Shown here piece after piece: positions 49,688-56,825 of a stretch of 64,000 nt of DNA. The stretch covers positions 1 through 64,000 of the forward strand of contig NZ_LMFP01000003.1 in the NCBI RefSeq assembly GCF_001426885.1, in the 5' to 3' direction. Source of the DNA: Pelomonas sp. Root1444. GTDB taxonomy: Bacteria > Pseudomonadota > Gammaproteobacteria > Burkholderiales > Burkholderiaceae_C. The position numbers and the translations under genes are program-made. A model generated the notes under the pieces. The model was given only the letters and a program-made list of their open reading frames with translations, was not told the DNA's origin and did no database searches. Position 1 is the first letter of the stretch. Each line of letters begins with the position of its first letter.

Positions 49688-50695
49688 CTACCTGGTGAAC
49701 TTGATCGACGAGATGCTGTTCAGCAGGTCCTTGGCGAGGGGCGCCAAGGCACCGCCAAGCGCCGCCTTCAGCACGACACCCATGAACAGTGACGGATCCC
49801 CCGCCAACGCGGCGAAGCCGTCGATCAGAGACACCACGGGATCGAACGCCTTGCTGTCGAAGTCTGGCTGGGACGCCATGACGAGCGCGACAAAGAGGAC
49901 GACCGCCCCGAGCACCATGGCCCACATCTGGTTCAGATCTTCCCAGCGGCAGCAGGTCACGGTCTGGAACGCATCGAGCTGCCTCTTCATGAGCATGCGC
50001 ACCCGCGCATAGCGCTCGGAGTCCGCCTTGGTGGGCGGCGGCGGCGCCTCTTCCGAGATGAAAGCCTTCCAGGCGGCTGCATCCGTCCCGTTGGAGCCCC
50101 GAGTGAAGAAGGCATACAGGTGCGGATACAGCCCCGGGTTGTTCAGAACGACGTCTGCGCCATCCTGTACCTGGGACATCATCCGGGAGGTCTCAAGCTC
50201 GAAGACCGCCCTGTCGACGCCACGCCAGCGAAGTACCGCGGTGGAAGGGTGCGGTTCGGCCGGCTGAGCTTGACCGGACGTGAGATGGAAGAACTCCGCG
50301 TAAGCCGCTTCGGCGTCGTAGGGAACTGCGCCAGCCGGCGTGTCGGCCGTCGTCGCGTCGCGGCCAACCGGCACGTCGTAGTGATCGCTCCCTCCGAGCA
50401 CTGCAGCCGACAGCAGGCCGGGCTTCGCGACCTGCAGCGCATCCGGGATGGCCGACTTGTGCTGCGACAGCCAACGAATCACCGCCGTGCGGTGGAACTT
50501 GCCCCGGATGGAGAACAGCTTCTTGTAGGACTCGAGCAGCGCGACAACAAGCCCCCCGGTGCCGGCCAGCACCGCCAGATAGGTTCCAAGTGTCGAGGTC
50601 AGGTTGGTCAGCGCCTTTGCAGATTCGTCCGCCGCCATCGCTGTGTTGGCCGCAAGCGCCAGCGCAAGCACCGCGGCCATCTTCATCGCTCCCAT
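49688..50695 (-). CDS. Exported/membrane protein between two hydrolases
   Basis: The ATG at 50695 (MGAMKMAAVLALALAANTAMAADES) gives 335 residues with a signal peptide or anchor. A membrane segment is visible near LGTYLAVLAGTGGLVVALLES, and others at WAMVLGAVVLFVALVMA and PSLFMGVVLKAALGGALAPLAKDL. The centre is a soluble domain with a W- and D-rich stretch. I do not recognise the family. Its position between two alpha/beta hydrolases suggests a complex or shared pathway. Confidence 0.6.
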   Translation of the reverse strand: MGAMKMAAVLALALAANTAMAADESAKALTNLTSTLGTYLAVLAGTGGLVVALLESYKKLFSIRGKFHRTAVIRWLSQHKSAIPDALQVAKPGLLSAAVLGGSDHYDVPVGRDATTADTPAGAVPYDAEAAYAEFFHLTSGQAQPAEPHPSTAVLRWRGVDRAVFELETSRMMSQVQDGADVVLNNPGLYPHLYAFFTRGSNGTDAAAWKAFISEEAPPPPTKADSERYARVRMLMKRQLDAFQTVTCCRWEDLNQMWAMVLGAVVLFVALVMASQPDFDSKAFDPVVSLIDGFAALAGDPSLFMGVVLKAALGGALAPLAKDLLNSISSIKFTR

Positions 50696-50709
50696 CGTTG
50701 CTCTCCCTG

Positions 50710-51819
50710 TCATTTGACCGCGACCATCCGGCCGTAGAAGTCGAGGATCTTCGTCATGGCCGGCACGCGAAACCGGTCGGCCTCGATCAGGAGCTCATGA
50801 CGCGCACCGTCGATCCGTTGCGGGCCGCCGCCGTCGCAGGCGCGCTCCTTGGTACTCGCGTATGAGGCGCAGAACTCGGCCTGAGCTTCAGGCATCACCG
50901 CCGTGTCGTCGCCGGCCTGAAGGACCAAGACCGGCGTGACGATCTTGGCCGCATCCGCCAGCTGCTTGTCCGAGGCAGCGCACGCTTCGGAAACCCAGCC
51001 TCGGGTTGGGCCGCCAAGCCGGACCTCAGGATGATCGGCTTCATCCTTCAGGACCCGCGCCCAGCGTGCGGGCGAACGCGTGTACTCATTGCTTGCCTCG
51101 TCGTAGGCGACGTGGGAGTACGGGCGTGCACGACCTCCCGCCCATGACTGGCTCATGAACCAACCCGTCCACCTGAACCAGGCGCAGCTGCTGTCCGCCG
51201 AGATGAGTATCTTCGCGTTCGGCTGATGCATCGGCGACGACAACGCCGCCGCCTGGAAAGCTCCCGGGAACCGTTGCAGATGCCTCGTCGCAACGCCTCC
51301 ACCCATTGAGTGCGCCAGAAGCAGCAGCTTCTTGTGTCCGTTGCGGTTCACAACCTGCTGCAGGAAGCGATCAAGGTCGTCGACGTAGTCGTCGAAGTCA
51401 CCGACATGCCCCTTCTGCGGCTCATCGGCCAGGATCCGCTCCGAGAAGCCCTGCCCCCGGTGGTCGTACACATACACGGAGTACCGTTGCCGGACAAGGT
51501 CAGCCACGACCTCCTGGTACTTGAGCAGATTCTCGGTTCGCCCGGTGACGATGACGACCGCGGCCTTTTCGTTCGGGACCACCACCGAGGCGTATGCCAG
51601 CTTCAGGCCGCCAACCCCGACGAAGGTAGCGCGCTTCACGCGCTGCGCCCACAACACCTCGACTTCGTCGGTGAACCGGTTCGCGAACGACGACTCCGTG
51701 ATCAGTCCATAGCGATCCGGGTCATCAGCCGCCGCGGCTGTACCCAGTACACCGATCCAGGCAACCGCCGCGAGCACCGCTGCTGCCACCCCATCACGTC
51801 CCCGTCCGATAGTCCACAT
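50710..51819 (-). CDS. Exported serine hydrolase (monoacylglycerol lipase-like)
   Basis: This 369-residue protein has a Sec signal (VLAAVAWIGVLGTAAAADDP). The hydrolase 4 fold is clear: VVIVTGRTENLLKYQEVVADLVRQRYSVYVYDHRGQGFSERI, the nucleophile elbow LAHSMGGGVATRHLQRFPGAFQAAALSSPM, the acid region PVLVLQAGDDTAVMPEAQ and the His in RIDGARHELLIEADRFR. These are PldB/monoglyceride lipase features, lysophospholipase-like. It is probably periplasmic. First gene of the three-gene operon. Confidence 0.9.
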   Translation of the reverse strand: MWTIGRGRDGVAAAVLAAVAWIGVLGTAAAADDPDRYGLITESSFANRFTDEVEVLWAQRVKRATFVGVGGLKLAYASVVVPNEKAAVVIVTGRTENLLKYQEVVADLVRQRYSVYVYDHRGQGFSERILADEPQKGHVGDFDDYVDDLDRFLQQVVNRNGHKKLLLLAHSMGGGVATRHLQRFPGAFQAAALSSPMHQPNAKILISADSSCAWFRWTGWFMSQSWAGGRARPYSHVAYDEASNEYTRSPARWARVLKDEADHPEVRLGGPTRGWVSEACAASDKQLADAAKIVTPVLVLQAGDDTAVMPEAQAEFCASYASTKERACDGGGPQRIDGARHELLIEADRFRVPAMTKILDFYGRMVAVK

Positions 51820-52160
51820 GGCAGCGCCTCCAGACCCGAAAGCATGTTCGGACGGGCCCCCTGCCCGGTTCCCATCTCTAGCCTCACGGAATCGGGTCCG
51901 CTCCTCGAGGCGCGCCGATTCTGGGCTTGACGCAAAGGCGGCAAATCCTCACTGTTGATGACACCAGCGTCGGGACTCGGTCACCCGGATACCCGTATGC
52001 ATCGTCGCGCGCTACCAGTGCCACGGCCCAGGCCTGCTGACCAGGGGCCCGCGTTGCCCGCTTTTGCGACGGCGCGTCGCCTCAGCGCCAGGGCTGGACG
52101 TCACGGCTGCTGATTTGTCGAGCCTCCAGCCGGAGATCGGAACGCCGAGCGATGCACGAC
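51820..52160. other. Intergenic, nothing recognised
   Basis: A 341-bp gap between the hydrolase operon and the second FecR gene, all on the minus strand. No frame looks like a protein. The promoter of the hydrolase operon should be here. I see no strong hairpin. Confidence 0.45.
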
Positions 52161-53204
52161 CTACGGTTCAGCGAGCTCCACCCGATCCGGCCTTTCGCGG
52201 ATGATCAAGCCGTGCAGCTTGGCGACGGCACGGGCAAAACGAGCGTTGTCGCCCGTCTGGAACGCGCCGCTGATCCTCTTTCCGCTCAGCGCGACAGGCA
52301 GGGCGATCGACAACACGCTGTACCGATTCATCTCTGCCACCGCCTCGGCCAGGGACACGTCATCAAAGACGGCCTCCCCGCGCCTCCAGGCTAGCACCTG
52401 GTCCATCCGGGGCCGATCCACAAGCGCCGCGCTTGCGCCGGCCGCCGATCCAGCTCGGCGGACGCGAAGTCGTTCCCCGGGTTTCAACGCGAGCGGGTCG
52501 CCAAGACCGGTTCCTGCGCCATCGCCGGCGGTCTCACGAACGATCACCTGCCCCTCAAGCAGCGTCACGGCAAGCCCGCCATCGGCCTTCTCAGCCGATG
52601 CGACGCCCACCACAAAACTGGTCCCCGTCGCAACGACATCCACGCCGGCGGCTTGAACCACGAACGGTCGCGCGGCGTCCTCGGCGACCTCGAACAGCGC
52701 CTCGCCAGCGTCCAGCGCGACGACCCGCCGAGCCTGGCCGAGCGCCGCGCGCACCCGGCTCGCCGTGTTCAGCGACATGCGCGTGCCGTCCGGCAGGACC
52801 ACCGTCCGCTGCTCGCCAACGCCAGTGGCATAGGTCTCTCCGCCCGGCCACATCACCAGTACCGCCAAACCAGCAAGCCCGCATGCAGCAACAACCGCTC
52901 CGACCGCGACTTGGACCCACTGCCCCGCCCTGCGACGCCGCCGACCGGCGCTGGAGGCTCCGGCATAAGCGGTCAACGTGACCCCGGACACGTCCTGCCA
53001 GGTGTCGGTGCAGCGCTCGAATGCCCGGCGGTGTGCCGCCGAACGCGACTGCCACTCCCGCCACTCGCGCTCCATGCGAGGGGATCGGTGCGGACCATGC
53101 AGCCGCGCGACCCAAACTGCGGCCTCGGCAGCCAACTCGCGCGTCACCGTCGGCTGTGCACCCCGGCTCTTTCCCTGCCCGACAGGGTCACCCTCCGGGA
53201 GCAC
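52161..53204 (-). CDS. FecR-family anti-sigma regulator, second copy
   Basis: The start is taken as the GTG at 53204, two bases after the sigma stop, giving 347 residues; the frame upstream is shadow. It has the same architecture as the lasso-linked FecR: DUF4880-like N-terminus (ELAAEAAVWVARLHGPHRSPRMEREWREWQSRSAAHRRAFERCTDTWQ), one membrane segment (VQVAVGAVVAACGLAGLAVLVMW), FecR domain (YATGVGEQRTVVLPDGTRMSLNTASRV) and a C-terminal signalling part (MDQVLAWRRGEAVFDDVSLAEAVAEMNRY). No TonB receptor follows it. Confidence 0.93.
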   Translation of the reverse strand: MLPEGDPVGQGKSRGAQPTVTRELAAEAAVWVARLHGPHRSPRMEREWREWQSRSAAHRRAFERCTDTWQDVSGVTLTAYAGASSAGRRRRRAGQWVQVAVGAVVAACGLAGLAVLVMWPGGETYATGVGEQRTVVLPDGTRMSLNTASRVRAALGQARRVVALDAGEALFEVAEDAARPFVVQAAGVDVVATGTSFVVGVASAEKADGGLAVTLLEGQVIVRETAGDGAGTGLGDPLALKPGERLRVRRAGSAAGASAALVDRPRMDQVLAWRRGEAVFDDVSLAEAVAEMNRYSVLSIALPVALSGKRISGAFQTGDNARFARAVAKLHGLIIRERPDRVELAEP

Positions 53205-53206
53205 GG

Positions 53207-53686
53207 CTACCAGCCTTCCATCCAGGTGGTCAGCTGCAGCGTGGCCTTGGCGATGTGCTTCTCCACCGTGCTGGTGCTCAACCCATGCCGCCTGGCAATC
53301 GCCTGGTAGGTGAGGCCCTCCACCCGGTGGGACAGGAAGATTTCGCGCGTCTTCTCGTTCAAACGGCTCAGGCACACGCTCAGGCGCGCCATGCGCTCCC
53401 GCGCAAGCAGCACGTCCTCGGCCGCGGGCGTGGCGTCAATGAGAACCACATCCTCGACGAGCAGCTCCTCGCCGCGACTCACGCGCGATCGATGCGCATC
53501 GATCGACAGATTGAGCGCCGCCCTCATCAGGAAAGCTTCTGGCTGCTCGACCGGCTGCTCCCGCTCGTAGCAGGCCAGCCGCACCCAAGCCTCCTGCACG
53601 AAGTCCTCGGCATCCTGCTCGGACCGGCCACGCCTCATCAGCGCCGCCCGCACGCGGGAGAAAACCGGCAGCCAGTCCTTGATCAC
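53207..53686 (-). CDS. FecI-type ECF sigma factor, second copy
   Basis: This 159-residue protein is similar along its length to the sigma factor at 46708-47193: FVQEAWVRLACYEREQPVEQPEAFLMRAALNLSIDAHRSRVSRGEEL, then KTREIFLSHRVEGLTYQAIARRHGLSTSTVEKHIAKATLQLTTWMEGW. It starts at a GTG that overlaps the stop of the gene upstream (GTGA), an unusual coupling. With its FecR it forms a duplicated pair lacking a receptor in this window. Confidence 0.93.
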   Translation of the reverse strand: MIKDWLPVFSRVRAALMRRGRSEQDAEDFVQEAWVRLACYEREQPVEQPEAFLMRAALNLSIDAHRSRVSRGEELLVEDVVLIDATPAAEDVLLARERMARLSVCLSRLNEKTREIFLSHRVEGLTYQAIARRHGLSTSTVEKHIAKATLQLTTWMEGW

Positions 53687-54363
53687 CGCCCCGCCTTCGA
53701 ACCAGGCACTGACACGCCTCCCGGGGCAAGAACCGCAAACCCGCCAGCAAAACGGCGACGACCCGGAGCACCCCCTAGCGCCCGCGCCGGCGCCGGCGCC
53801 TTCTCCAGCAGACGCTCCGCCCGCTGCAGCACTTCGACGACGAAGTCCAACGCTGTCTCAGGGTCGACAAACTGACCGTGTCGGTCGATCGCTTGAACGA
53901 GCTTGGCGTGTACCGATCCAACTATGCGTTCGCCAGATACCAGCGCCCGATGAAGCGGCGTCGGGAGCCTAAGATCCAATGCGTTCTGCCCAGACAAGCG
54001 TGCATGCACGCTTCTAACCAACAGCGATGCGGCGCCGACCGGCGTTGCACACAACCCGGTCTCATCTCCGAGCAACTCCGCGCCAACTGTGAGCCGCAAG
54101 GCCTCGACGCCACGGTGGACGAGATCCGCACCGACACTTGCGGAGAGGGACCCGTCCGTGGCCCTCCGCATCCAGGCACCTAGTAGCTCAAACTCGCCGC
54201 CACCCGCGCTGCCAAGCGCCCAGTAGACCGGGGTCCCCGAGTTCGACCCGTCACGCACTGGCAGGACGGCCTTGCAGAAGTGCCCCACGACATACCGCTT
54301 GCATAACGGACGACTTCGCCAACTCGTTCTTTGCACACCGGCGTCAGTAACTCCCATCGGCAT
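53683..54363 (-). CDS. Hypothetical protein coupled to the second sigma factor
   Basis: Starting at MPMGVTDAGVQRTSWR (54363) or MGV (54357) the protein has 226 or 224 residues. It begins with a possible conserved core (AVLPVRDGSNSGTPVYWALGSAGGGEFELLGAWMRRATDGSLSASVGADLV), then a helical part (IVGSVHAKLVQAIDRHGQFVDPETALDFVVEVLQRAERLLEK). The end is Gly/Pro/Arg-rich. Its stop overlaps the start of the sigma gene (GTGA), which supports a real, co-translated gene. I do not recognise the family. One C-box-like site lies just upstream of its start. Confidence 0.5.
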   Translation of the reverse strand: MPMGVTDAGVQRTSWRSRPLCKRYVVGHFCKAVLPVRDGSNSGTPVYWALGSAGGGEFELLGAWMRRATDGSLSASVGADLVHRGVEALRLTVGAELLGDETGLCATPVGAASLLVRSVHARLSGQNALDLRLPTPLHRALVSGERIVGSVHAKLVQAIDRHGQFVDPETALDFVVEVLQRAERLLEKAPAPARALGGAPGRRRFAGGFAVLAPGGVSVPGSKAGR

Positions 54364-54434
54364 ACCCTCGCTCAAGAGCACGGGACGAGTTCGCGGTTCC
54401 GTCCATCCCACTGCAGGCCAAAGACACAAATGCT

Positions 54435-54459
54435 ACTTTACGTCTGTATACCCAAAGTC
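54435..54459 (+). promoter_or_regulatory. C-box-like operator, site 1
   Basis: The site has half-sites ACTTTACGTC and TACCCAAAGTC separated by a four-base TGTA. It is one copy of a 31-bp imperfect direct repeat (54433-54463). The pattern resembles the C-box bound by restriction-modification controller proteins such as C.PvuII. It lies between the regulator gene and the divergent hypothetical/sigma operon. Confidence 0.55.
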
Positions 54460-54623
54460 ATCAACAGGGGCGACGAATGCCAAGCGATGCGTGAAGGGAA
54501 GCGGGAGCCGGTAGACCTCACAAAACGAGCCGTGTCGCTGCGCCTTGACAAGCAAACTCCACAGGAGTGATCAGCGGACTGGCCGAGAGCAAATGCGTCG
54601 GTCGTCGGCAGGCTCGAATTGCT

Positions 54624-54648
54624 ACTTTAAGTCTGTAGACCCATAGTC
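54624..54648 (+). promoter_or_regulatory. C-box-like operator, site 2
   Basis: The better copy: ACTTTAAGTC, TGTA, GACCCATAGTC. The spacing of 11-bp half-sites by four bases and the GT-centred spacer agree with C-boxes. It ends 23 bases before the start of the controller gene, where autoregulation would be expected. Confidence 0.6.
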
Positions 54649-54671
54649 ATCCAAATTGGAAGCTCTGATGC

Positions 54672-54902
54672 ATGTCAGGGCGTCGCACAACCGGATCGGC
54701 AAGGGAGCGTTTAGCGCATCACCTCCGTTCGCTCCGGGCTGCGCATGGCATGTCGCAGGAAGCCCTCGCCGACTTGGCAGACCTGCACCGGACCTACGTC
54801 GGTTCTATCGAGCGTTGCGAGAGGAACGTATCTCTCGACAACGTCGAACGCCTGGCTGCAGCGTTGGGCGTCGACATCTGCCAGCTTTTGGCCCCGAGAT
54901 GA
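54672..54902 (+). CDS. XRE-family controller (C-protein-like) regulator
   Basis: This 76-residue protein is a single helix-turn-helix domain: LAHHLRSLRAAHGMSQEALADLADLHRTYVGSIERCERNVSLDNVERLAAALGVDICQLLAPR. Size and sequence pattern are those of C-proteins that control restriction-modification systems, and also of small XRE regulators of mobile elements. No restriction or methylase gene is near. A C-box-like site directly upstream suggests autoregulation. It precedes the type IV secretion operon and may set its expression. Confidence 0.9.
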   Translation: MSGRRTTGSARERLAHHLRSLRAAHGMSQEALADLADLHRTYVGSIERCERNVSLDNVERLAAALGVDICQLLAPR

Positions 54903-55104
54903 CATCGGATTAACAGCGCCGATGGCGTGGAGTTGGCTCGGCCGGCGCGGAGCGCCGATAGCGGTCCTCTCGGCGCGACAGGGCCGCTGAATCTTCCCCA
55001 GAAGTCATCGCCACCAATGGCGGGTACGGAACCTAGATTTTCGACAGGCGGCGCAGCTTTTCGCCCCTCCCTCGAAGCATCGGTTCCTCAACCTGGATCC
55101 CGCC

Positions 55105-55659
55105 ATGGAAGCACACACGACAAAGGGCATGCCCCGGCCGACGCCAGGCTGGATAAGCCTGACACACCTTGCTGCATCATCTGCGATGGCTCTGGGGCTC
55201 GCCGTCCTGAGCCCCACCGTCCGCGCGGTCGATGGCTGCACTGTGCTCCTGTGTTTGGCGGCCCCGAGCTGGCGTGCGATACCGCAGTGCGTGCCGCCCA
55301 TCAGGGAGCTTCTCCACGACCTGGCCCGCGGCAGGGCGTTCCCATCGTGCGCCATGGCCGGCGGCGGCAACAGCGCCGTGCATGCCTGGGCCAGCGCACC
55401 GGACTTCTGTCCGCCCCACTACACCCGCGTCCAAGACGGTCCGAACGGTCCGATTTACGCCTGCGATTTCCAAGGCGCCATCGCCGTGACGGTCGACGGC
55501 ATGCCGTTCGCAAGAACCTGGTGGTCGATAGGGGGCGACGCGGTGACCGAGTTCAGCGCGGCGGCCAAGACCCGGCTCGGCAGCTGGGACAGCCGCTTCG
55601 ACGACGACTTCGCCGCCTGGCTGGCCACGCGCCCTTTCCCCACGGACTCGAGCAACTGA
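55105..55659 (+). CDS. trbM: TrbM/KikA/MpfK-family conjugation protein
   Basis: This 184-residue protein has a signal segment (LTHLAASSAMALGLAVLSPTVRA) and then the TrbM core: DGCTVLLCLAAPSWRAIPQCVPPIRELLHDLARGRAFPSCAMAGGG. The regularly spaced Cys residues (CTVLLC, QC, SC, FC, AC) are diagnostic. TrbM-type proteins are periplasmic mating-pair formation factors of unclear role. It begins the type IV secretion operon, seven bases before virB1. Confidence 0.9.
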   Translation: MEAHTTKGMPRPTPGWISLTHLAASSAMALGLAVLSPTVRAVDGCTVLLCLAAPSWRAIPQCVPPIRELLHDLARGRAFPSCAMAGGGNSAVHAWASAPDFCPPHYTRVQDGPNGPIYACDFQGAIAVTVDGMPFARTWWSIGGDAVTEFSAAAKTRLGSWDSRFDDDFAAWLATRPFPTDSSN

Positions 55660-55666
55660 GCAGCAC

Positions 55667-56197
55667 ATGGACGCGTCAGCATTCCTCGCGCTTGCCGTCA
55701 CGTGCGCTCCGGCCATCCACATCGACACCAGCCGCGCGCTGGTGAGTGTCGAAAGCGGCTTCAACCCCTGGGCCATCGGCGTGGTCGGTGGCGCCCTGGT
55801 CCGCCAGCCCCGCCATCGTGCCGAAGCGCTGGCCACCGCTCGGGCGCTAGAACACAACGGCTGGGAGTTCAGCGTCGGGCTCGGTCAGATCAATCGGCGC
55901 AACTTCTCGCGACTGGGCCTGACGCTCGAGTCGGCCTTCGACCCCTGCGCGAACCTGGCTGCCATGCAGGCCGTGCTCGCCGACTGCTTCGACCGCGCTG
56001 GCGCACTCGCCCGCAGCACCAGCCAGACCGCGCTGAGACGCGCCCTCTCCTGCTACTACAGCGGCAACTTTGCAACCGGCTTCGAGCACGGCTACGTGGG
56101 CAAGGTCGTCGCCGCAACAAGCCTTCCCAAGCGTTCCGGATCCCCTGCCCGCCACCCGCTTCCGCTGCCTCCAAGGAGCTCTCATGAAACGCAGTGA
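55667..56197 (+). CDS. virB1: VirB1/TrbN-like lytic transglycosylase
   Basis: This 176-residue protein has the lysozyme-like domain: ALVSVESGFNPWAIGVVGG with the catalytic Glu, SVGLGQINRRNFSRLGLTLESAFDPCANLAAMQAVLADCF, and RRALSCYYSGNFATGFEHGYVGKVVAA. It opens peptidoglycan for the channel. The N-terminus has only a weak signal. Its end overlaps the virB2 start by 14 bases. Confidence 0.94.
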   Translation: MDASAFLALAVTCAPAIHIDTSRALVSVESGFNPWAIGVVGGALVRQPRHRAEALATARALEHNGWEFSVGLGQINRRNFSRLGLTLESAFDPCANLAAMQAVLADCFDRAGALARSTSQTALRRALSCYYSGNFATGFEHGYVGKVVAATSLPKRSGSPARHPLPLPPRSSHETQ

Positions 56198-56477
56198 TCA
56201 GTTCAATCGACTGGCCACCGCCGCCGCCGCACAGGCGATGGCCATCATGCCGCCCTCCGCTCTCGCGGAAGGGTTCGAGAAGGTAAACAGCAACGTCGAT
56301 GCCGTGGTTGTCCTCTTGGTATCGATCGCGATTGCAGTCGTGACGATCGCCATCATGTGGGCCGGATTCAAGATCATCTTTCAGGGCGCACGTCTTGCCG
56401 ACGTGGCCAACATCTTGATCGGCAGCACCCTCATCGGCGGCGCAAGCGCTATCGCTGCGCTGATCGCCGGCTCCTGA
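56184..56477 (+). CDS. virB2: VirB2/TrbC major pilin
   Basis: Starting at MKRSDQFNRLATAAAAQAM (56184) with ribosome site AAGGAG, the 97-residue protein has an N-terminal signal region and two hydrophobic helices (VDAVVVLLVSIAIAVVTIAIMWAGFKIIF and VANILIGSTLIGGASAIAALIAG) around a short polar loop, the pilin layout. It would form the conjugative pilus. Confidence 0.93.
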   Translation: MKRSDQFNRLATAAAAQAMAIMPPSALAEGFEKVNSNVDAVVVLLVSIAIAVVTIAIMWAGFKIIFQGARLADVANILIGSTLIGGASAIAALIAGS

Positions 56478-56492
56478 TCCGCAGAGGCCGCG

Positions 56493-56825
56493 ATGCAAAG
56501 CGAAGCGATCTACAAGGGTGCCACTCGCCCGGCCATGAAGATGGGCATCCCCCTTGTCCCGTTGGTGGTGCTGATCGGCGCAGGCATGCTGGTGATGATG
56601 TGGGGCGGCGCCCTGCTGAGCTGGTGGGTGGCGCTCGGCGTGGTCCTGGCTATCGTCCCGGCGCTGATCTGGATGCGCTGCGTCACCGCGAAGGACGACC
56701 AGCGCTTTCGGCAGATGTTCATCGCCCTGAAGCTGCGGCAGCATGACCGAAACCGCCGGTTCTGGCATGCGCGCAGCTACGCACCTACCCTCTTCCGGGG
56801 AGCCCGCGATGCTTGGCACGTCTGA
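56493..56825 (+). CDS. virB3: VirB3/TrbD inner-membrane protein
   Basis: This 110-residue protein has the VirB3 pattern: IYKGATRPAMKMGIPLVPLVVLIGAGMLVMMWGGALLSWWVALGVVLAIVPALIWMRCVTAKDDQRFRQMFIALKLR. Two adjacent membrane helices and the final basic segment are normal for the family. It works with VirB4 in pilin handling. Its end overlaps the virB4 start by 17 bases. Confidence 0.93.
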   Translation: MQSEAIYKGATRPAMKMGIPLVPLVVLIGAGMLVMMWGGALLSWWVALGVVLAIVPALIWMRCVTAKDDQRFRQMFIALKLRQHDRNRRFWHARSYAPTLFRGARDAWHV

